Shown piece after piece: positions 36,605 through 48,783 of a DNA stretch of 64,000 nt. Positions within the stretch are counted from its first letter, which is position 1. Every line of letters begins with the position of its first letter. Below the pieces are notes generated by a model. It was not told the origin of the DNA. It saw only the letters and a program-made list of their open reading frames with translations, and did no database searches. The stretch covers positions 1,798,001 through 1,862,000 of the forward strand of contig JAUFSD010000003.1 of NCBI GenBank assembly GCA_033030425.1, in the 5' to 3' direction. This stretch comes from Verpa conica. Lineage: Eukaryota; Ascomycota; Pezizomycetes; Pezizales; Morchellaceae. The position numbers were made by a program, and so were the translations under genes.

Positions 36605-38160
36605 CTACTTATAAACTAAAGACTCCCACCTAGCTGCACCAATCTCCCTAGAGCGTGCTTCAGGGGACTTGAAATCGTCAAGGCACAGGCCATCAATCAA
36701 CGAAAGGGCATCATCGATCCTATCAAACAGTTCAGGCAAAAAGCTACACGTAGCCTCATGAGACACCATCGTCATTGGACAATTCGATATTTCCCTATGA
36801 ACAAAGCAGAAAGGGGCTCCATTCAAGGTCCACGGTGTACATGGTTCCTTTCTCACACTTGCACTTTCGAGGAACTCGATCCTAAGACCCTTTATAGTTC
36901 TCTCCACGTCGTTGATACTGCGGAGGAGAAATTCATCGTGAGTTGGGATAAGCCCCTGCGTTCGAAACTCCCTCACCAACGACCCGATAATCATCGTGTC
37001 GCACTTTTCTGTCCGGGTGCTTTTACAAAACGTCCGGCCCCAGGCAAGTGTGTAGCGGTCTATGTACGAGAGTGTGCATTGTAGCATTGACCTGATCGTG
37101 GTGCTCCTCTGCTCAAGTATCGATGCTGGTATTCCCCCCCCGCCACATCCCCCCCGAAAATGTGAGCCTATAGTAGTAGTATAGCGCAGTATAGCTGGTT
37201 TGGAGAGACACACGTACCCATGACAGGTTCAGGGATAAGCATATCATCGATAGGATGACCTTTCAGCAACAGAGACCTTGGATTACTTTCATCAAACTCC
37301 CCCTCCATGATGAGTTTCTTTGAGAGTGACATGAAAATCTCATCGATGCCAAAAGTCCATGCTATAAACAACCACCTCTCGAACCCCGGCTCGAGAGCAT
37401 ACTTTTTCCACACCTCCGTCCAAACATCCGCCCAGAGGGTAACCCCAGGCGCACAATCATACTTGTCACAAATAATCGCCAAATCCACCAGATTCTGAAA
37501 AGATATCGATATCGGCACCTTCGAGCCCTGGAGGTGAAGCGCATTCAGGACAACCGCAAGTGCCTGGGGATCGTCCTCCCCAAGCGAGAGCACATATGGT
37601 TGTGACGTGGTTGCAGCAGCACGTAACTCGCAAGCTTCCTTAAAACTCGAGGAGGGTCCCAACATCGCGCGAAACACCGGTGAAGCTATACAGAGCACCT
37701 GCGACGACACCTTGAACCTCGCAATACCGGCGTCAGAGGAGACCTCGAGGATCAGATCCCCGTAGGGCACGACATCAACATTTGCAATTGGATCGTATCC
37801 TGGAACCGTTTGTTCTAGAATATTGTGTAAGTTAGCCAACCGTAACTTCCCCCCCCCCCTATCCCATAATGTATTAGAGTGTATACCTACCGTCACAACC
37901 CTCGTGATTGGAAGGAGTAGATGCTGGCGTTGATAAGTCTTTCAAATCCAACGAGCTCCCGCTCTCGTCAGCACTATGATTCGCACACTCATTGATATCA
38001 TCCGTCGGTTGAACCTGAGCTATTAAGGAGTGAGTATAAACACTTTATAGGTAAAGGAGTTTTTTTTAAAACTAAAAAAAAAGATGTTTAAAAAAATACC
38101 ATCATCAGGCTGTGAAGTGTCAGCCGATTCTGAAGCTACATGTAATTCAAGGTCGGACAT
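36605..38160 (-). CDS. BTB/POZ-domain protein
   Basis: Four exons, 38160-38100, 38019-37891, 37814-37218 and 37125-36605, give 435 residues. The first 75 residues are polar and acidic, probably disordered (MSDLELHVASESADTSQPDD and onward). The BTB/POZ fold begins near residue 80 with VPYGDLILEVSSDAGIARFK, VSSQVLCIASPVFRAMLGPS and a helical segment VVLNALHLQ. Fungal proteins of this kind usually act as protein-protein adaptors, sometimes for Cul3 ligases; no MATH, BACK or kelch domain is seen after it. The rest (about 180 residues) has regularly spaced cysteines (QCTLSYIDRY, EKCDTMI, APFCFVH, EATCSF), a pattern I do not recognise. The last acceptor (TACCAG) lies in a G-rich context, so the final junction is slightly less sure. 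Confidence 0.85.
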
Positions 38161-39299
38161 GATGTCTGGATAAACAAGGAAATATTAAGGGGTGTGGGGT
38201 GGAGGGAGATCCTTCAGTAAGCTTAATATCCAATCTACCGCCTAAAGAATAAAATACCTGGTAATAATCCCCCCCTAAAAGCAATTGAGGGTTTTGTCTA
38301 GGTCCCCCCCCCTTATCGACGCCCGGTCTGTTGTTGGATGTGTAGTTGGCAGCTTGGCAGCATGCGGCTCTGCTGGAGATATCCGTCTTGGCGGCATGGA
38401 CGTCGCTGGCCTTTCATGGGGGATCACTCGACTTTGTGGGATGCTGGCTGGTATGAATGAATGGATTAATTAACCATAAGTAAGGGTGCTGGCTGTCACC
38501 ACATTTGTTTGTGAGACATATGAGTATAATTGTTTGGGTTGACATGGAGTTTTTGTCTATAGAAATTAGAGGGCTACTTTGCTATGTACCTGCATTTTAA
38601 TATCTATGCAGATAGTGAAACGTGTTTATAGGTTAACTATAGTAGAGGGCTATATAACTAGGGTAGAGGTAGAGGTTTATACTATAAGTAAGGTACCTGA
38701 GGACAGGGCCTTTTAACCATTTCAAGATTACCCAGAGACCGTACTATTATTTGTACTACAGCCCGGAGTCAGTATTACTACCACCAGTGATTTATCGAAA
38801 CCTACGGGACTATAGCTATGAGATAAAAAATCTAACCCACAGAGTATACCCTATAAGATAATGTGTATACAGCAAATATCTGTAGTTTAGATACCATATA
38901 GCAACTCTAGGATTACCCTCAGATATATGCAGATGATTTGTTACCTCTAATACATGAATACCATAGATTATAAAAGGCAATACTTCTTTTAGATGCCTTA
39001 CCTAGGTCATATCCTACGCACATCAAACCCCACAGCATGGGCAAACTCAAGCAGAAAGTGATGATATATTCGCTAGATAAAACAATGCAAACCACCATGC
39101 AAACCACCACAGAAAGAAAAAAAAAACCACTCACACCATAGCCCCCCCCTCCAGAAAAATAACATGACAGCATCAATATTACTTCATTATCATGACATCT
39201 AACACATAACAGAAACCCATAAAAAAAAAACAAAAAAAACGCCATTAAAAAAAAACCATGCTGACAACAACCACCAACCACCACCATAAAACCCACACC
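38161..39299. other. intergenic stretch, AT-rich
   Basis: Only short chance frames, with poly-C and poly-A runs near 38270-38310 and 39117-39250. The final 200 bases are A/C-rich and probably include the 3' end of the wall-protein gene. No feature supported. Confidence 0.5.
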
Positions 39300-39923
39300 T
39301 CACAATACCACCACCAACCCCACAATCCCAACAGCCACACCCAAGACCCACCTCTTGACCTCAAAGTCCTTTCCAGCCGCACTGCAAATATACCCCTGAG
39401 TTCTCCAATACGCGCACCCAGGTCTATTATATCTTCCATCATCCACAACAATAGTCTGCGTCGCCGTTGCGCCGGCCGCAAAGACGCTCTGTATAGTAGT
39501 TACGACCGCATCCCCCGCCAAGGTGACCGTCTGAACAAGATATATGGTTGTTGGGGCCGCCAGGACATAGACGCTCGTAGCAACGGCCGAGGCGGCGTTG
39601 CTGCAGTCGCCGACGCCGGATTGGCCTGTTCCCGAGAGACACACGCCGCTGTTTCCTGTGCCGCTGTTGCCGGTGCCCGAGTTGCCGCATCCGGTGTTTC
39701 CGGTGCCGGAGTTGGGAGCGCAGGTTTCTTGTGGGGCGCGTGGGACGAGGTGGATCCCGAGGATGACGGGAGTGCTGGGGATGGGGGTGTTGGCGTTGTT
39801 TAGGGTGGGTTGTGCGCCGAGAGGGTGTTGGGGCTGTGAGAGGTCTGTTGGCATAGGCGTGGCATGGGTTATGGGGAGGAAGAGGAGCGAGAGTAGGGAG
39901 AGTAGGGAGAGGTGGTAGTGCAT
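39300..39923 (-). CDS. probable GPI-anchored cell-surface protein with GTGNSG repeats
   Basis: Intronless, 207 residues from the ATG at 39923; the longer frame upstream is a poly-Phe/Ser artefact of the purine-rich promoter. A leucine-rich signal peptide (MHYHLSLLSLLSLLFLPITH) ends near residue 22. Residues about 68-93 are a run of imperfect six-residue units (NSGTGN, TGCGNS, GTGNSG, GTGQSG) including several cysteines. A beta-rich Thr/Val segment follows. The C-terminus is a hydrophobic stretch (VLGVAVGIVGLVVVL) after a basic pair, as in GPI-anchor signals or a tail anchor. No family recognised; the low-complexity repeat suggests a structural or adhesive wall protein. Functional assignment is inference. 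Confidence 0.65.
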   Translation of the reverse strand: MHYHLSLLSLLSLLFLPITHATPMPTDLSQPQHPLGAQPTLNNANTPIPSTPVILGIHLVPRAPQETCAPNSGTGNTGCGNSGTGNSGTGNSGVCLSGTGQSGVGDCSNAASAVATSVYVLAAPTTIYLVQTVTLAGDAVVTTIQSVFAAGATATQTIVVDDGRYNRPGCAYWRTQGYICSAAGKDFEVKRWVLGVAVGIVGLVVVL

Positions 39924-40405
39924 TGTGTCGTGTGGATTATTGTATCGTGAGTCGTGAAGAGTGTTTCGTGAAGAGTGTTTTGTGAAAAGAGCAGAACAAC
40001 AAGACGGAAAGGAGACAGAACAAGAAGACACAGAAAGGGAGAAAAAGAAAAAGAAAGACACTGCTTCTATCTATACACAGCAAAAAGAGAGGCTGGTAGA
40101 AGCCCCTGTGTTGTATTTTCAAACTTGGTCGGGACTATTCCAGGATGGAGTTTATGACGACAGACTGCATGCAAGGCACGGGGGGTCTCATCCTCGTAAG
40201 CAACCCGACACGGCGGATCACTCGAGGGGGGTGTTGTGGCTGGCTGTTGGCTGTTGGCTGCTGGGGTCTGCTGGCTACTCAGCTGCTGCTAGTCTACTAC
40301 TCCTGCTGCTGCCACTCCTGCCGAGAACCGTCCCAAGATTCCTCTGCCGGATAACCGCACTGAGCTGAGGCCCTACAGACGGCCTGGCTGGGGATGCCCA
40401 TCTCA

Positions 40406-40427
40406 GCGAGGCTCTGCGGAGCCTCGC
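40406..40427. repeat. perfect GC-rich hairpin
   Basis: A nine-base GC-rich arm GCGAGGCTC pairs exactly with GAGCCTCGC across a four-base TGCG loop. It lies in the spacer 317 bases past the stop of the Zn2Cys6 gene and 483 bases upstream of the wall-protein gene. Could be a 3' end or structured transcript element; unsupported beyond symmetry. Confidence 0.5.
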
Positions 40428-40743
40428 CAAGACTTCTGCGATGCTCGAATGGATCCTCTGCATGCACAGAAAAGAGACATTCGTGTTTCATGTATGAATT
40501 ACACATTTACCTATAGTATTTGTTTCTACAAAAGACAAAATAATAAAGCCTATTACAGCTATTGTTACATATTAAAGAGTCTCTGAAGTGGAGTCTCCCC
40601 TCGACTCCAGAACCAAGCCAGTACCGAAAAGAAACAAAACTCCATCCCCCCCAGACACAACCCATGCTAGCTTTTTTGCATAAACGACAAGCGTACAATA
40701 TAAAATCTGAATTAAAAAATAGCCCCACACCCTTCCAGTTTTT

Positions 40744-43185
40744 TTACCCCTCAATCCTCTCCTCAACCTTCATCACAACTTCCTTCAATTTTCCCGCATC
40801 TCTAACTTCACTCTGCCAATACGACAAACAACTCTTCGCCAATCTAATCGCATTAACCCACTCATACGGCATAGGGTCTAGAACTCTCATCTTCTTCGCA
40901 GCGAGGATAATAACACTATTACTCGTCAATGCCCTCAGTGTCAACCACGCCCCGTGATGCCGGTGCGTAATCACGTTTGACAGGATAAAGTTTATATCAA
41001 TCTCCAACCCCTTCCTCGCATACCCCAACATCTGGTGATGTGCAGGGTGTGTCGAGTGGGCGTGGTGGATGAGATAGTATATAAATGGCCGATACACACG
41101 GGATAAGTTCCACCAGTACCTCTGTCGGAGATACTGCAGTCGTTCATCGGGACAGGGCAGCTTCGGGTCTGACGGGAACTTGAGGATCGGGGGGAGACAC
41201 GAGTACCACAGCTCGAGCTGCAGTTCAAACTCATTGGCTGTATGAAGGAGATCATCCATTGTTGGTGCGGCGGCAGAATCGTCCCCACCAGAAGAAGTCG
41301 ACGTTGATGTCCCATCGTGGTTGTTACCGGAGGATCGTGGCGTGCGTTGCTGGAACGTGTACGACATGCGGATCTCAACTTTCCGGAGCGCAATCTCTGC
41401 CAAGTAGTAGAACCAGGTCTTTTGGTCTTCTAGTTGCGCTTCAGACGCTCGGTCCTCGGGGGCGTAGGCGCTGCGGGGTTGCTCAAAGAATGAGTTCGAG
41501 GACTGGAACGCTTGCGACGTAGAGATCTCGCGTGGTGGGGATGGAAATGCGTGTGGGTATTCAACCTCGTTGAGGCCTGAGTGGGAGATATCGAGTTCTG
41601 CACACAGTTCGCTTGAAGAGGCGAGAATGGGGTTAGCTCTATTGGACCTTTTATTCACGACGGGGGAGGGGGAAGGAGGGTATGCACAGTTCTGATTTGA
41701 GACAGCTCCAATATATCCGTTGCTCTAGATGCCGTGTTGGCTCGCTCGATGAGAACATCGATGGTGTCCCATTCGATGCTTCAGCGGCTTTTGCCCTCTC
41801 CTTACGGTGAAGATAACCCTCGCAGGAAACAGCAGCAGCGTTAAACATCTTCCAGGCGGCGAACTGGTGGAACGTGTACATGTGGTATATACCCGCTAGA
41901 AATAGGCACTGTACGGCGACGAGTTGATTCGACGACATCACGAGCCCCAGTCGCTTTTTGGCCGCCGCAAAGTAGCGGAGACTTATCTCTGTAGATGGAT
42001 ACACCGTACGGGCTGGAGGTGTATCAGATGTGCGGGGCATTGATACTGGATTATAGGCCGCCGATATAGACCCTAGGGCACATACTAGAAGCTAGAGAAC
42101 CGTCAGAACAAATAGTCAAACGAAATGATAATGCAATGCTCACGAGTAAACAGGCTTTTCCGGACCAGCCAAATGCCCCAGCCTGCTCTACTTTGTTGAC
42201 GTATTTATCCAGCTCACTTGAGTCCAATATTGGATTCTTCGTGTGTACGTTCCGGAAGAACCTCTGGACTAAGACCGCGATCTCCCCCGGGGGTTGAACC
42301 AAAACCTTCTCATCAAAATCCATTGTCCCCTTTTTAGTCCTAGTAGTATTATCATCACCACCTTGATGCTGATGTGCATCCTGGTGATCCATCGGATGTC
42401 TGTCCTGTCGCCAGCCATTATTCCACCCCTGCCCTTCTCCGTCTTCCGAGTCATCATCCTCCGAGTCCTCTCCTTTATTAGCAAACACGGGTGCTAGTAT
42501 ATCATCGGTAGAAATCTTCCCCATGAAAACCGGCCACTGTAGGACATTCTCCACCCTTGATGCTGCAGCTGTAGCTATAGAAATCGGAAAGATCTCAGAC
42601 TCTACAGCGTGGCCATCTGGAGCTCTTCCAGGCCCTGGTGAATGAGTCCTCAAGGTAGTCGCATTACTCGGAATCACAGCACCTCCACTTGTAGATGATG
42701 CATGAGGTGAAGGATGACTAGCAGGTTGATTGCTCGTCGGACTATCTAGCAGTGCCTCTATCCTCGAAAGTCTATCCAAGATAGCTAGGGAGGCCGCGTC
42801 GAATCTAAAAGAGAAAAGAGTATTAGCCATACGTCACCCCCCACCCACTTGACCAAGAGAGTTTAAGGTCTCCATACGTAGCAAGCTTCTCGGCCTCATA
42901 AACACACTCTGCACCATTCTGTCGGCAGAATCCACACTGGGGACGCTGGTTGTCACATTTCGTCTTTCGGCCACGACACACTAGGCACGCGCTCACAGCC
43001 CTTTTCCTTGGATAGCTAGATGCGGACCTCGACTTCACCGCTGAAGCATGAGGCCGCTTCGATCCCGGCTGCTGCTGATCGATAGGAGGCTGAGGTTGCG
43101 GTGGCGGCGGCGGAGGAGGAGGAGGAGGATGAGGTCCACCTTCCTGAGCAGTCGGCGGCGTTGGATTAAAAAATCGTGGATCCAT
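40744..43185 (-). CDS. Zn2Cys6 fungal transcription factor
   Basis: Nuclear sequence-specific DNA-binding regulator. Four exons, 43185-42878, 42804-42144, 42091-41688 and 41611-40744, give 746 residues. The zinc cluster is at residues 67-94 with spacing Cys-x2-Cys-x6-Cys-x6-Cys-x2-Cys-x6-Cys, preceded by basic KRAVSA. The N-terminus has a run of ten prolines (about 20-29). After the cluster comes a short coiled-coil-like dimer segment (LAILDRLSRIEALLDS), an acidic stretch (EDSEDDDSEDGEG) and then the middle homology region with LVQRFFRNVHTKNPILD, LLVCALGSISAAYNP, YFAAAKKRLGLVMSSNQLVA, LAGIYHMYTFHQFAAWKMFN and IYWSCLKSELELCAELDIS. Target genes cannot be inferred from its neighbours. The first junction is chosen as GCT AC^GTATGG, giving LATFDAASLAIL; other donors close by would also keep frame. 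Confidence 0.93.
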
Positions 43186-46100
43186 CAGAGGTAGGAGGAA
43201 AGAGGCTTATTTTTGTATGCGTGTGTGTACCAGGCAGGGAAGCGATCTGTAAGGTGTGGGATATCGGGATGCACTCAATTGACCACTGAAGTCGGAAGAA
43301 ACGTGTGATAGATGTGAACTTAGCGCGCGCGCGCGTTGCTTTAAGAAATAAGCCGACATTCCCCGCTCCCCGCTTTTTTTTATTTTTTTTTAACCACCCG
43401 TTGTTGAGGCCGCGGCGTTCCTGAATGCGGCATCGCGTAGTCTTGATGTTCTCCCCCGTGCCGAAACCCCGGGGTTGCACAAAGGTTTCCTCTGCAGTAG
43501 GTTTGGGGGATCCTTTTGATGGGTTTTGAAAGTTTATCTGTGAAGAAACATTGTGTAATATCTCTTGATATCTGTGTTGATATCATTTAGGGGTAATATA
43601 TTTTTTTGATGCTGGTTCCTTTGCGTGTGCCAAGACCCATGAGATGAGTTCATGAGATATCACGCTCTCCAACGAAAACTCAGGACTCAACACGGGCAAT
43701 GCCCAATACTATATAGTTTCTGGTAAGGTTATTGTGGAACCAAGAGCTAAAAAGCAAGGATTTTATGGTCAGTGCTTACTGCTAGAATCTCTAAATGCTA
43801 TTAAAGGTCCTAAACCCTGAATGTCTCATTTTCGCATTAATTTCGAAAGAGACTATAGGTGTGCCATTGAAATAGCTTTGAGCCCACTGTAGTCTTAAGG
43901 CCATAGCGGTTGTAAAACATCTGTAAGATCTCCAAGCACTGTCAGAATCCAACATTCCAGTACGACTAGGGTTGTAGCTACTCACCAATCACATGATGAC
44001 TTATAAAGTGTTGGACAACACCACAGTATTTCCTCACAGGCTAGGAGAATATGTATGTAATCCCAAATTGACCTGATATAGAAAGAAAAGCTACTCAGTG
44101 AGTATGGAAGATGGGGAGAGTGGGAGAGGAGGAGGGGGGAGGGAGGAGGGAGTGGGTTGTTAGATGAAGCGGCCCCCAATAAAGACAAAAGCCGAGTTCT
44201 TCCCGACAGGTGATTCCGATAAAAGCGCGAGGAACGGATACGGTGCCGGGAATATTCGGTTGTTTAGTCAGCGGTTTTTATCTAAATAATGTGAATCGGA
44301 AATACCGAGAAGAATTACGGGTAATCAGACTCAGGCGGAGGGGCATTGGCCATCTGAGGTCATTGAGTGGGGTGGAGATATTTAGGCGAGGTTACGATAG
44401 TCATATGGACTGCTTGTGGCTTAGCTTGGGAAAGGCAGGCACTTGGGGTCTACTGGGTGGGTATACCACGGCTATCCCCGGGACCAAGGCTCTCATCACT
44501 GTGTTGTTTTCCTCCTGGTTAGAGGGTTTTTCCCCCATTCCTTCTAGCTGTCTGGGGTGATCTTCTATTCATGTTGGTGCCATTAGAAGCCGACTGGGTT
44601 TACTTAGTCTCTTGGGTTTTAGCGACAAGATTATAACGGGACCTTGATCTTGTTACTAGTCTTTCCGTCAACAACGGATTTCACGACTAACAAATCAACT
44701 AATGAAGGGTTATTAATGACATACGAGGCATTCTATATGCGTGGAGACTAGGGTAACATTGGCCCTATCATTGGTGTGGCTTTAGGATGCTAAAGTTTTA
44801 TCTGGTCTCATAATTTTAGGCTTTTCCTCTCCTAGTTAGGCAAGTTTGGTATCCTGGGGTATATGTAATTATGAAACTCATTACTGGGGATCGATGGTTT
44901 AACTGTTGTATTTAACAACAACTGTTTACTAGCGTCTGATATGATTTTTGGGGCAATGGCCTTTGCTATAAAGATTCACTTAGGTTTTTGGATAACCCTA
45001 ATAACCTAATGTGGTATGTATAGACGATGATTTCTAAGCTTATAGAGACCTACGGATAAGACGAATAGTAGAGAGTAGAGAAAGAGTGGTTATGTTGTAG
45101 TGATATATTGGTTAAATAGTTTAACAAGATAAGGGGGTATATAACGAGGTAGTCTCGTGCCTTAATGGTTGCTTTTGCGGCAAATATGGGCTGCGAACGA
45201 GACTAATAATGGGGGAATAAGAAATTGCTGGGCCTAAAGATATATTTTCTCGAGTGATGTCTCGTGTACGTAATTGGCGATCCCTTAGTACATTTACCCA
45301 TTGCGATATTCCGTTTACCGTACTTAGAATACCAAGCCCCACATATGCACTAAACTCTAGTGACATTATGATAAATTGTACCCCGGCTAAGGGCAAGACC
45401 CCCTCAAGTCACAAAATTTCGCCGACACAAGCTTGGTATCATAGGGGTATAAAAGGCCCCTCCTCCCCGCTCCCCTCTTTCCTCACTATGCGATTTTACT
45501 TCATAGGATCATTTCTATAGTAAACCGCCTTATCTGAAACTCTTACCAGAGCCACAGATTATTCTCCAACCTGGAGGATGACGGTTATCTCCTCGACGCC
45601 CTAGAGTGAAACCTTTTTATGCCTCTGCTTCGGCGGTGGTGGTGATGATCTCGACCCGAGTCTTTCTTGTATGCTTCTTTACGGGAGTTGAGGGATGAGG
45701 GTGGGCGGCGATGGAAGTCTGACAGGTTCCTAATACTCCTTTTGTATTTGTATATAGTAGAAAGAATAGAACAATATTTTTATCTCCAAAAGAAATTCTG
45801 CCTTACGTGTTGATGTGTGAAGATATGAAAATTTTCTAGCGCTAAGCAGGGGTTGATATGCTAGGCCGGGGAAGTGCATGTGTATTGCTCAGAACAGTGC
45901 ACGGATATGATCAGTAGTATGAAGGACGAAAATTACCCTGTGCAACATTATCACGCACCAGGTATTTCTCGGCCCGGACTGTCAAATACTGACTGTCGAG
46001 GGATTGTCTGTCTGTTCATCAGGCACTAAGACAAAGATCGACTGATGTCTCAGTAAGTGACCGTGCACGCTAGTGCAGACTTCTTGATGACTCATATACC

Positions 46101-46789
46101 GAACAACACTCAAGATGATGTTTCTTCATAAAGAGAGCCGTATTTCGTGCTTTCTAAAAGCATTTTATATGATCCGCTCTATCCCCGGTAACAAGGTATA
46201 TCGAGTGACTGTCTATGAGTATCACACGTGACTTTTCGCGTAGTAGCAAATACCTGAGTCTATCTTTTAATGATCCCTCTCACCTCGAATAGGGTTTCTC
46301 CTTACTGAGAATTCTGCAGGAGAGATGAATAAGTAGCTATTGCGAGCCTATGCCCTGGACCCGTACATACCTCGGCCCACGGATAGTGCTGTCAGGCTCT
46401 CGGCGGTTGTTCCCACGGTGGACCGCACTTCCTCCGCCAAGACACGCCCACCCTCGGGCCATTCACTCCCCTCCATCAGATACGAAACAGGTCCTCTCTT
46501 CACGTGCTTCGGACTTCCAACCACATCAACCCACGACTCTCCCTGGGGTTCTGTCGACTTTACAGCTCCTCTACAAAACCTCTTCTGTCGCGCTATAGTT
46601 TGACTTCTTTTAAGCTCTACTACTACTGCCCCGTATACATTACAGTGAAGTAAGTCTCACCCATCCCCCCGGAAACGCCTCCCGCCGCTTCCCCGCTGTC
46701 CGAGCTTAAGTTGACATTTGAACCAGCCAGCTTTCACCTTTACCAACAGACACAAACGCCAAACACCAAACGGTAAATAAACATTCAAG
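43186..46789. other. long intergenic region
   Basis: Begins with the promoter of the transcription factor, which holds an alternating CG run (about 43323-43335). A G-rich purine tract lies at about 44104-44156. A canonical TATAAAAGG box at 45448-45456 is followed by a pyrimidine-rich leader and an ATG at 45488 that opens only ten codons. The last 400 bases before PEX11 are C/T-rich promoter-like sequence. No family-level protein match or RNA gene seen. Confidence 0.5.
45448..45456 (+). promoter_or_regulatory. orphan TATA box with pyrimidine-rich leader
   Basis: TATAAAAGG is followed within 35 bases by an almost pure C/T tract and then an ATG, the standard arrangement of a strong fungal core promoter. 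The frame from that ATG stops after ten codons (MRFYFIGSFL), and I could not find a splice that extends it. Either a decayed gene, a noncoding transcript start, or chance. Confidence 0.35.
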
Positions 46790-47640
46790 ATGGTCGCTGA
46801 TTCCCTCGTCTACCACCCGACCGTAGCGCACTATATTCGCTTCGTCTCATCGACCGGTAAATCCCGCTGAATTACAGTGTTTTTTTTATATATGCTTAGA
46901 TGGGAAGGCTGACATATGGGTGGACGAAAAATAGCTGGTCGCGATAAGGCGTTGAGAACGTTGCAATATATAGCGCGCTTTCTCGCGTTCTATCTCCTCA
47001 GGAAGGGATACAAGATGAGTGCGATTGCACCGTTCGAGGCGATGAAGAAGCAGTTTGCTTCGGCGAGAAAGATCATGCGGATCGGAAAGAATGTCGAGCA
47101 TTTCAAGGCTGCTTCGCAGGTACGTTGCTTACCCATAGCGATTTCGTGCTCGTTCTAAGTATTCTAATGGTTTGTGTGGTACTTAAGGCTATGGATAATA
47201 AATCCCTCGACCCTGTCCTCCGCTACTGCGCTGTGGGCCGTCAACTCGGTTACTTCACCTACCTTACCTTCGACTCCCTGTCTTTCCTCGATAGCAGCGG
47301 GATCTATAAGTTTGCTGCTGGGAAGAAGCTCGCTTCTGAGGCCTCCAGGGCTTGGTTTGTGGGGCTGTTGTTCTCGCTTGTTGGCGGGTCTTATACCCTG
47401 TACACGCTCCGTGAGAAGGAGAGGGGGATTGTAAAGACTATTGCTGAAGGGAAGGTCGAAGGTGAGAGACTGGTCAAGGAGAGGAAGGCAACGGTTACTC
47501 AGATGATTTCCGATGTGTGTGATGTTGCTATTCCGGCTAGTGCCTTGGGATACGTCACTTTGGATGATGGTATTGTTGGTATGGCTGGAACCGTGAGCTC
47601 CTTGATTGGGTTGCAGGCAGTGTGGAAGAAGTCTGCTTGA
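46790..47640 (+). CDS. PEX11: peroxisomal membrane proliferation protein Pex11
   Basis: Promotes elongation and division of peroxisomes. Three exons, 46790-46856, 46935-47119 and 47188-47640, give 234 residues, the usual size. MVADSLVYHPTVAHYIRFVS is the conserved N-terminal start, followed by GRDKALRTLQYIARFLAFYL, which contains the amphipathic membrane-remodelling helix, then FASARKIMRIGKNVEHFKAA and VLRYCAVGRQLGYFTYLTFD. The C-terminal half has the Lys/Arg-rich KVEGERLVKERKATVTQMIS and a last hydrophobic segment. The first intron follows codon 22 and has a GTAAAT donor; the second acceptor (CTTAAG) precedes AMDNKSLDP. No unusual feature. Confidence 0.95.
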
Positions 47641-48783
47641 TTGCGAGGTAGTAAATGTACATGGAGGTAGTGCTGGGGTAGTAGTAGGATAATGGAGAGG
47701 AGTGGCTTGTTTGCTTGCTTGGGACTTTGCTGTTTTTTTTTTCTTTCGTTTGTTTGGGTGTACGGTATTAGGGATTGGATTTAGTAGGTGGGCGGTATCT
47801 TTGAGACGTTGAGATGCTGAAGTGTGGGTTTTTATATGTATAGATATAGCCTATCAGCGGTATTCTATTAACTGACATTTTTACTATATACCTCTTATAT
47901 CATAAACCTTTTAGACGTTTTCTCTTGCAGCTTTGCTACTTTGACTTGGAGTAATTTAGGCTTAGGACCGAAAGGTAAACCTCGGGAGCCATGTATTTAC
48001 TAAGAGGAAGCAGAACCATCTTTTCTATACAAGGGATAAGGAGTAGGATATATACATCAGTAGCTGTACTACATGTGATATGAGGGGAGCGATCTTCTTG
48101 GCATTACACACGGCCGAATGATTGCTCGTGACTGAGAAGGCGTCAAACGGAACCTGGTAGCATGTCTGTCCAGCCTCACTTATGCGAGCAGGCAGTATCA
48201 GCTGGTTATGTCAGGTCTAGATTGGCTAAACAGCAGTGGTATGTATATTAATTATTCCACGAGCCTCAAATCTGAACATGGAGACATGTTTGATAGTGTC
48301 AGTAGTTTGTCTATTTAGGATGTTCATATTCCAATGAAGATAAAGACTATGGTGGGATATCTTGCCGTGGTGATACACTCAGCTGTCGGTGGTCTGCGAA
48401 ATCATGTGGTGCATTCGCTTTGCGGCATTCATCAACCCTACCCGATTGTTTATGCTTTATGTTTACCCAATCAGATCTTTCTTCGATCACCTCACTGGAA
48501 TTTTTCCCTCCTCTCTCATCCTAACACCTTCATCATCACCATGCAATATTGTTTGCTCATTGTCAGTTCAATCTATTGCTCTTATATTGCAATTTAGTTT
48601 GTGGGCTTTCATCTTGCGTGGTTAAAGAAGCTACCACACCCCGCATTAGGCCCTGCTTGGTCCTACTAAATCTTGACGTCTTTCTATTAGACACATCCTC
48701 CTCTTTTCATCATAAATTAAAGTTTTTCATCACAGACATCTTCACGGCTACTGATACTACCAAACGATAAAATATAGTACACA
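47641..48783. other. intergenic region between PEX11 and the DUF3712 gene
   Basis: AT-rich and noncoding; includes the PEX11 3' flank and the pyrimidine-rich upstream region (about 48480-48720) of the next gene. A minus-strand frame within the start of the next gene is its shadow. Confidence 0.5.

Noticed and set aside
42823..42877. Reading straight on from the zinc-cluster exon (KLSWSSGWGVTYG)
   Set aside because: It ends in a stop and lacks similarity; splicing at GTATGG restores the family sequence LATFDAASLAIL.
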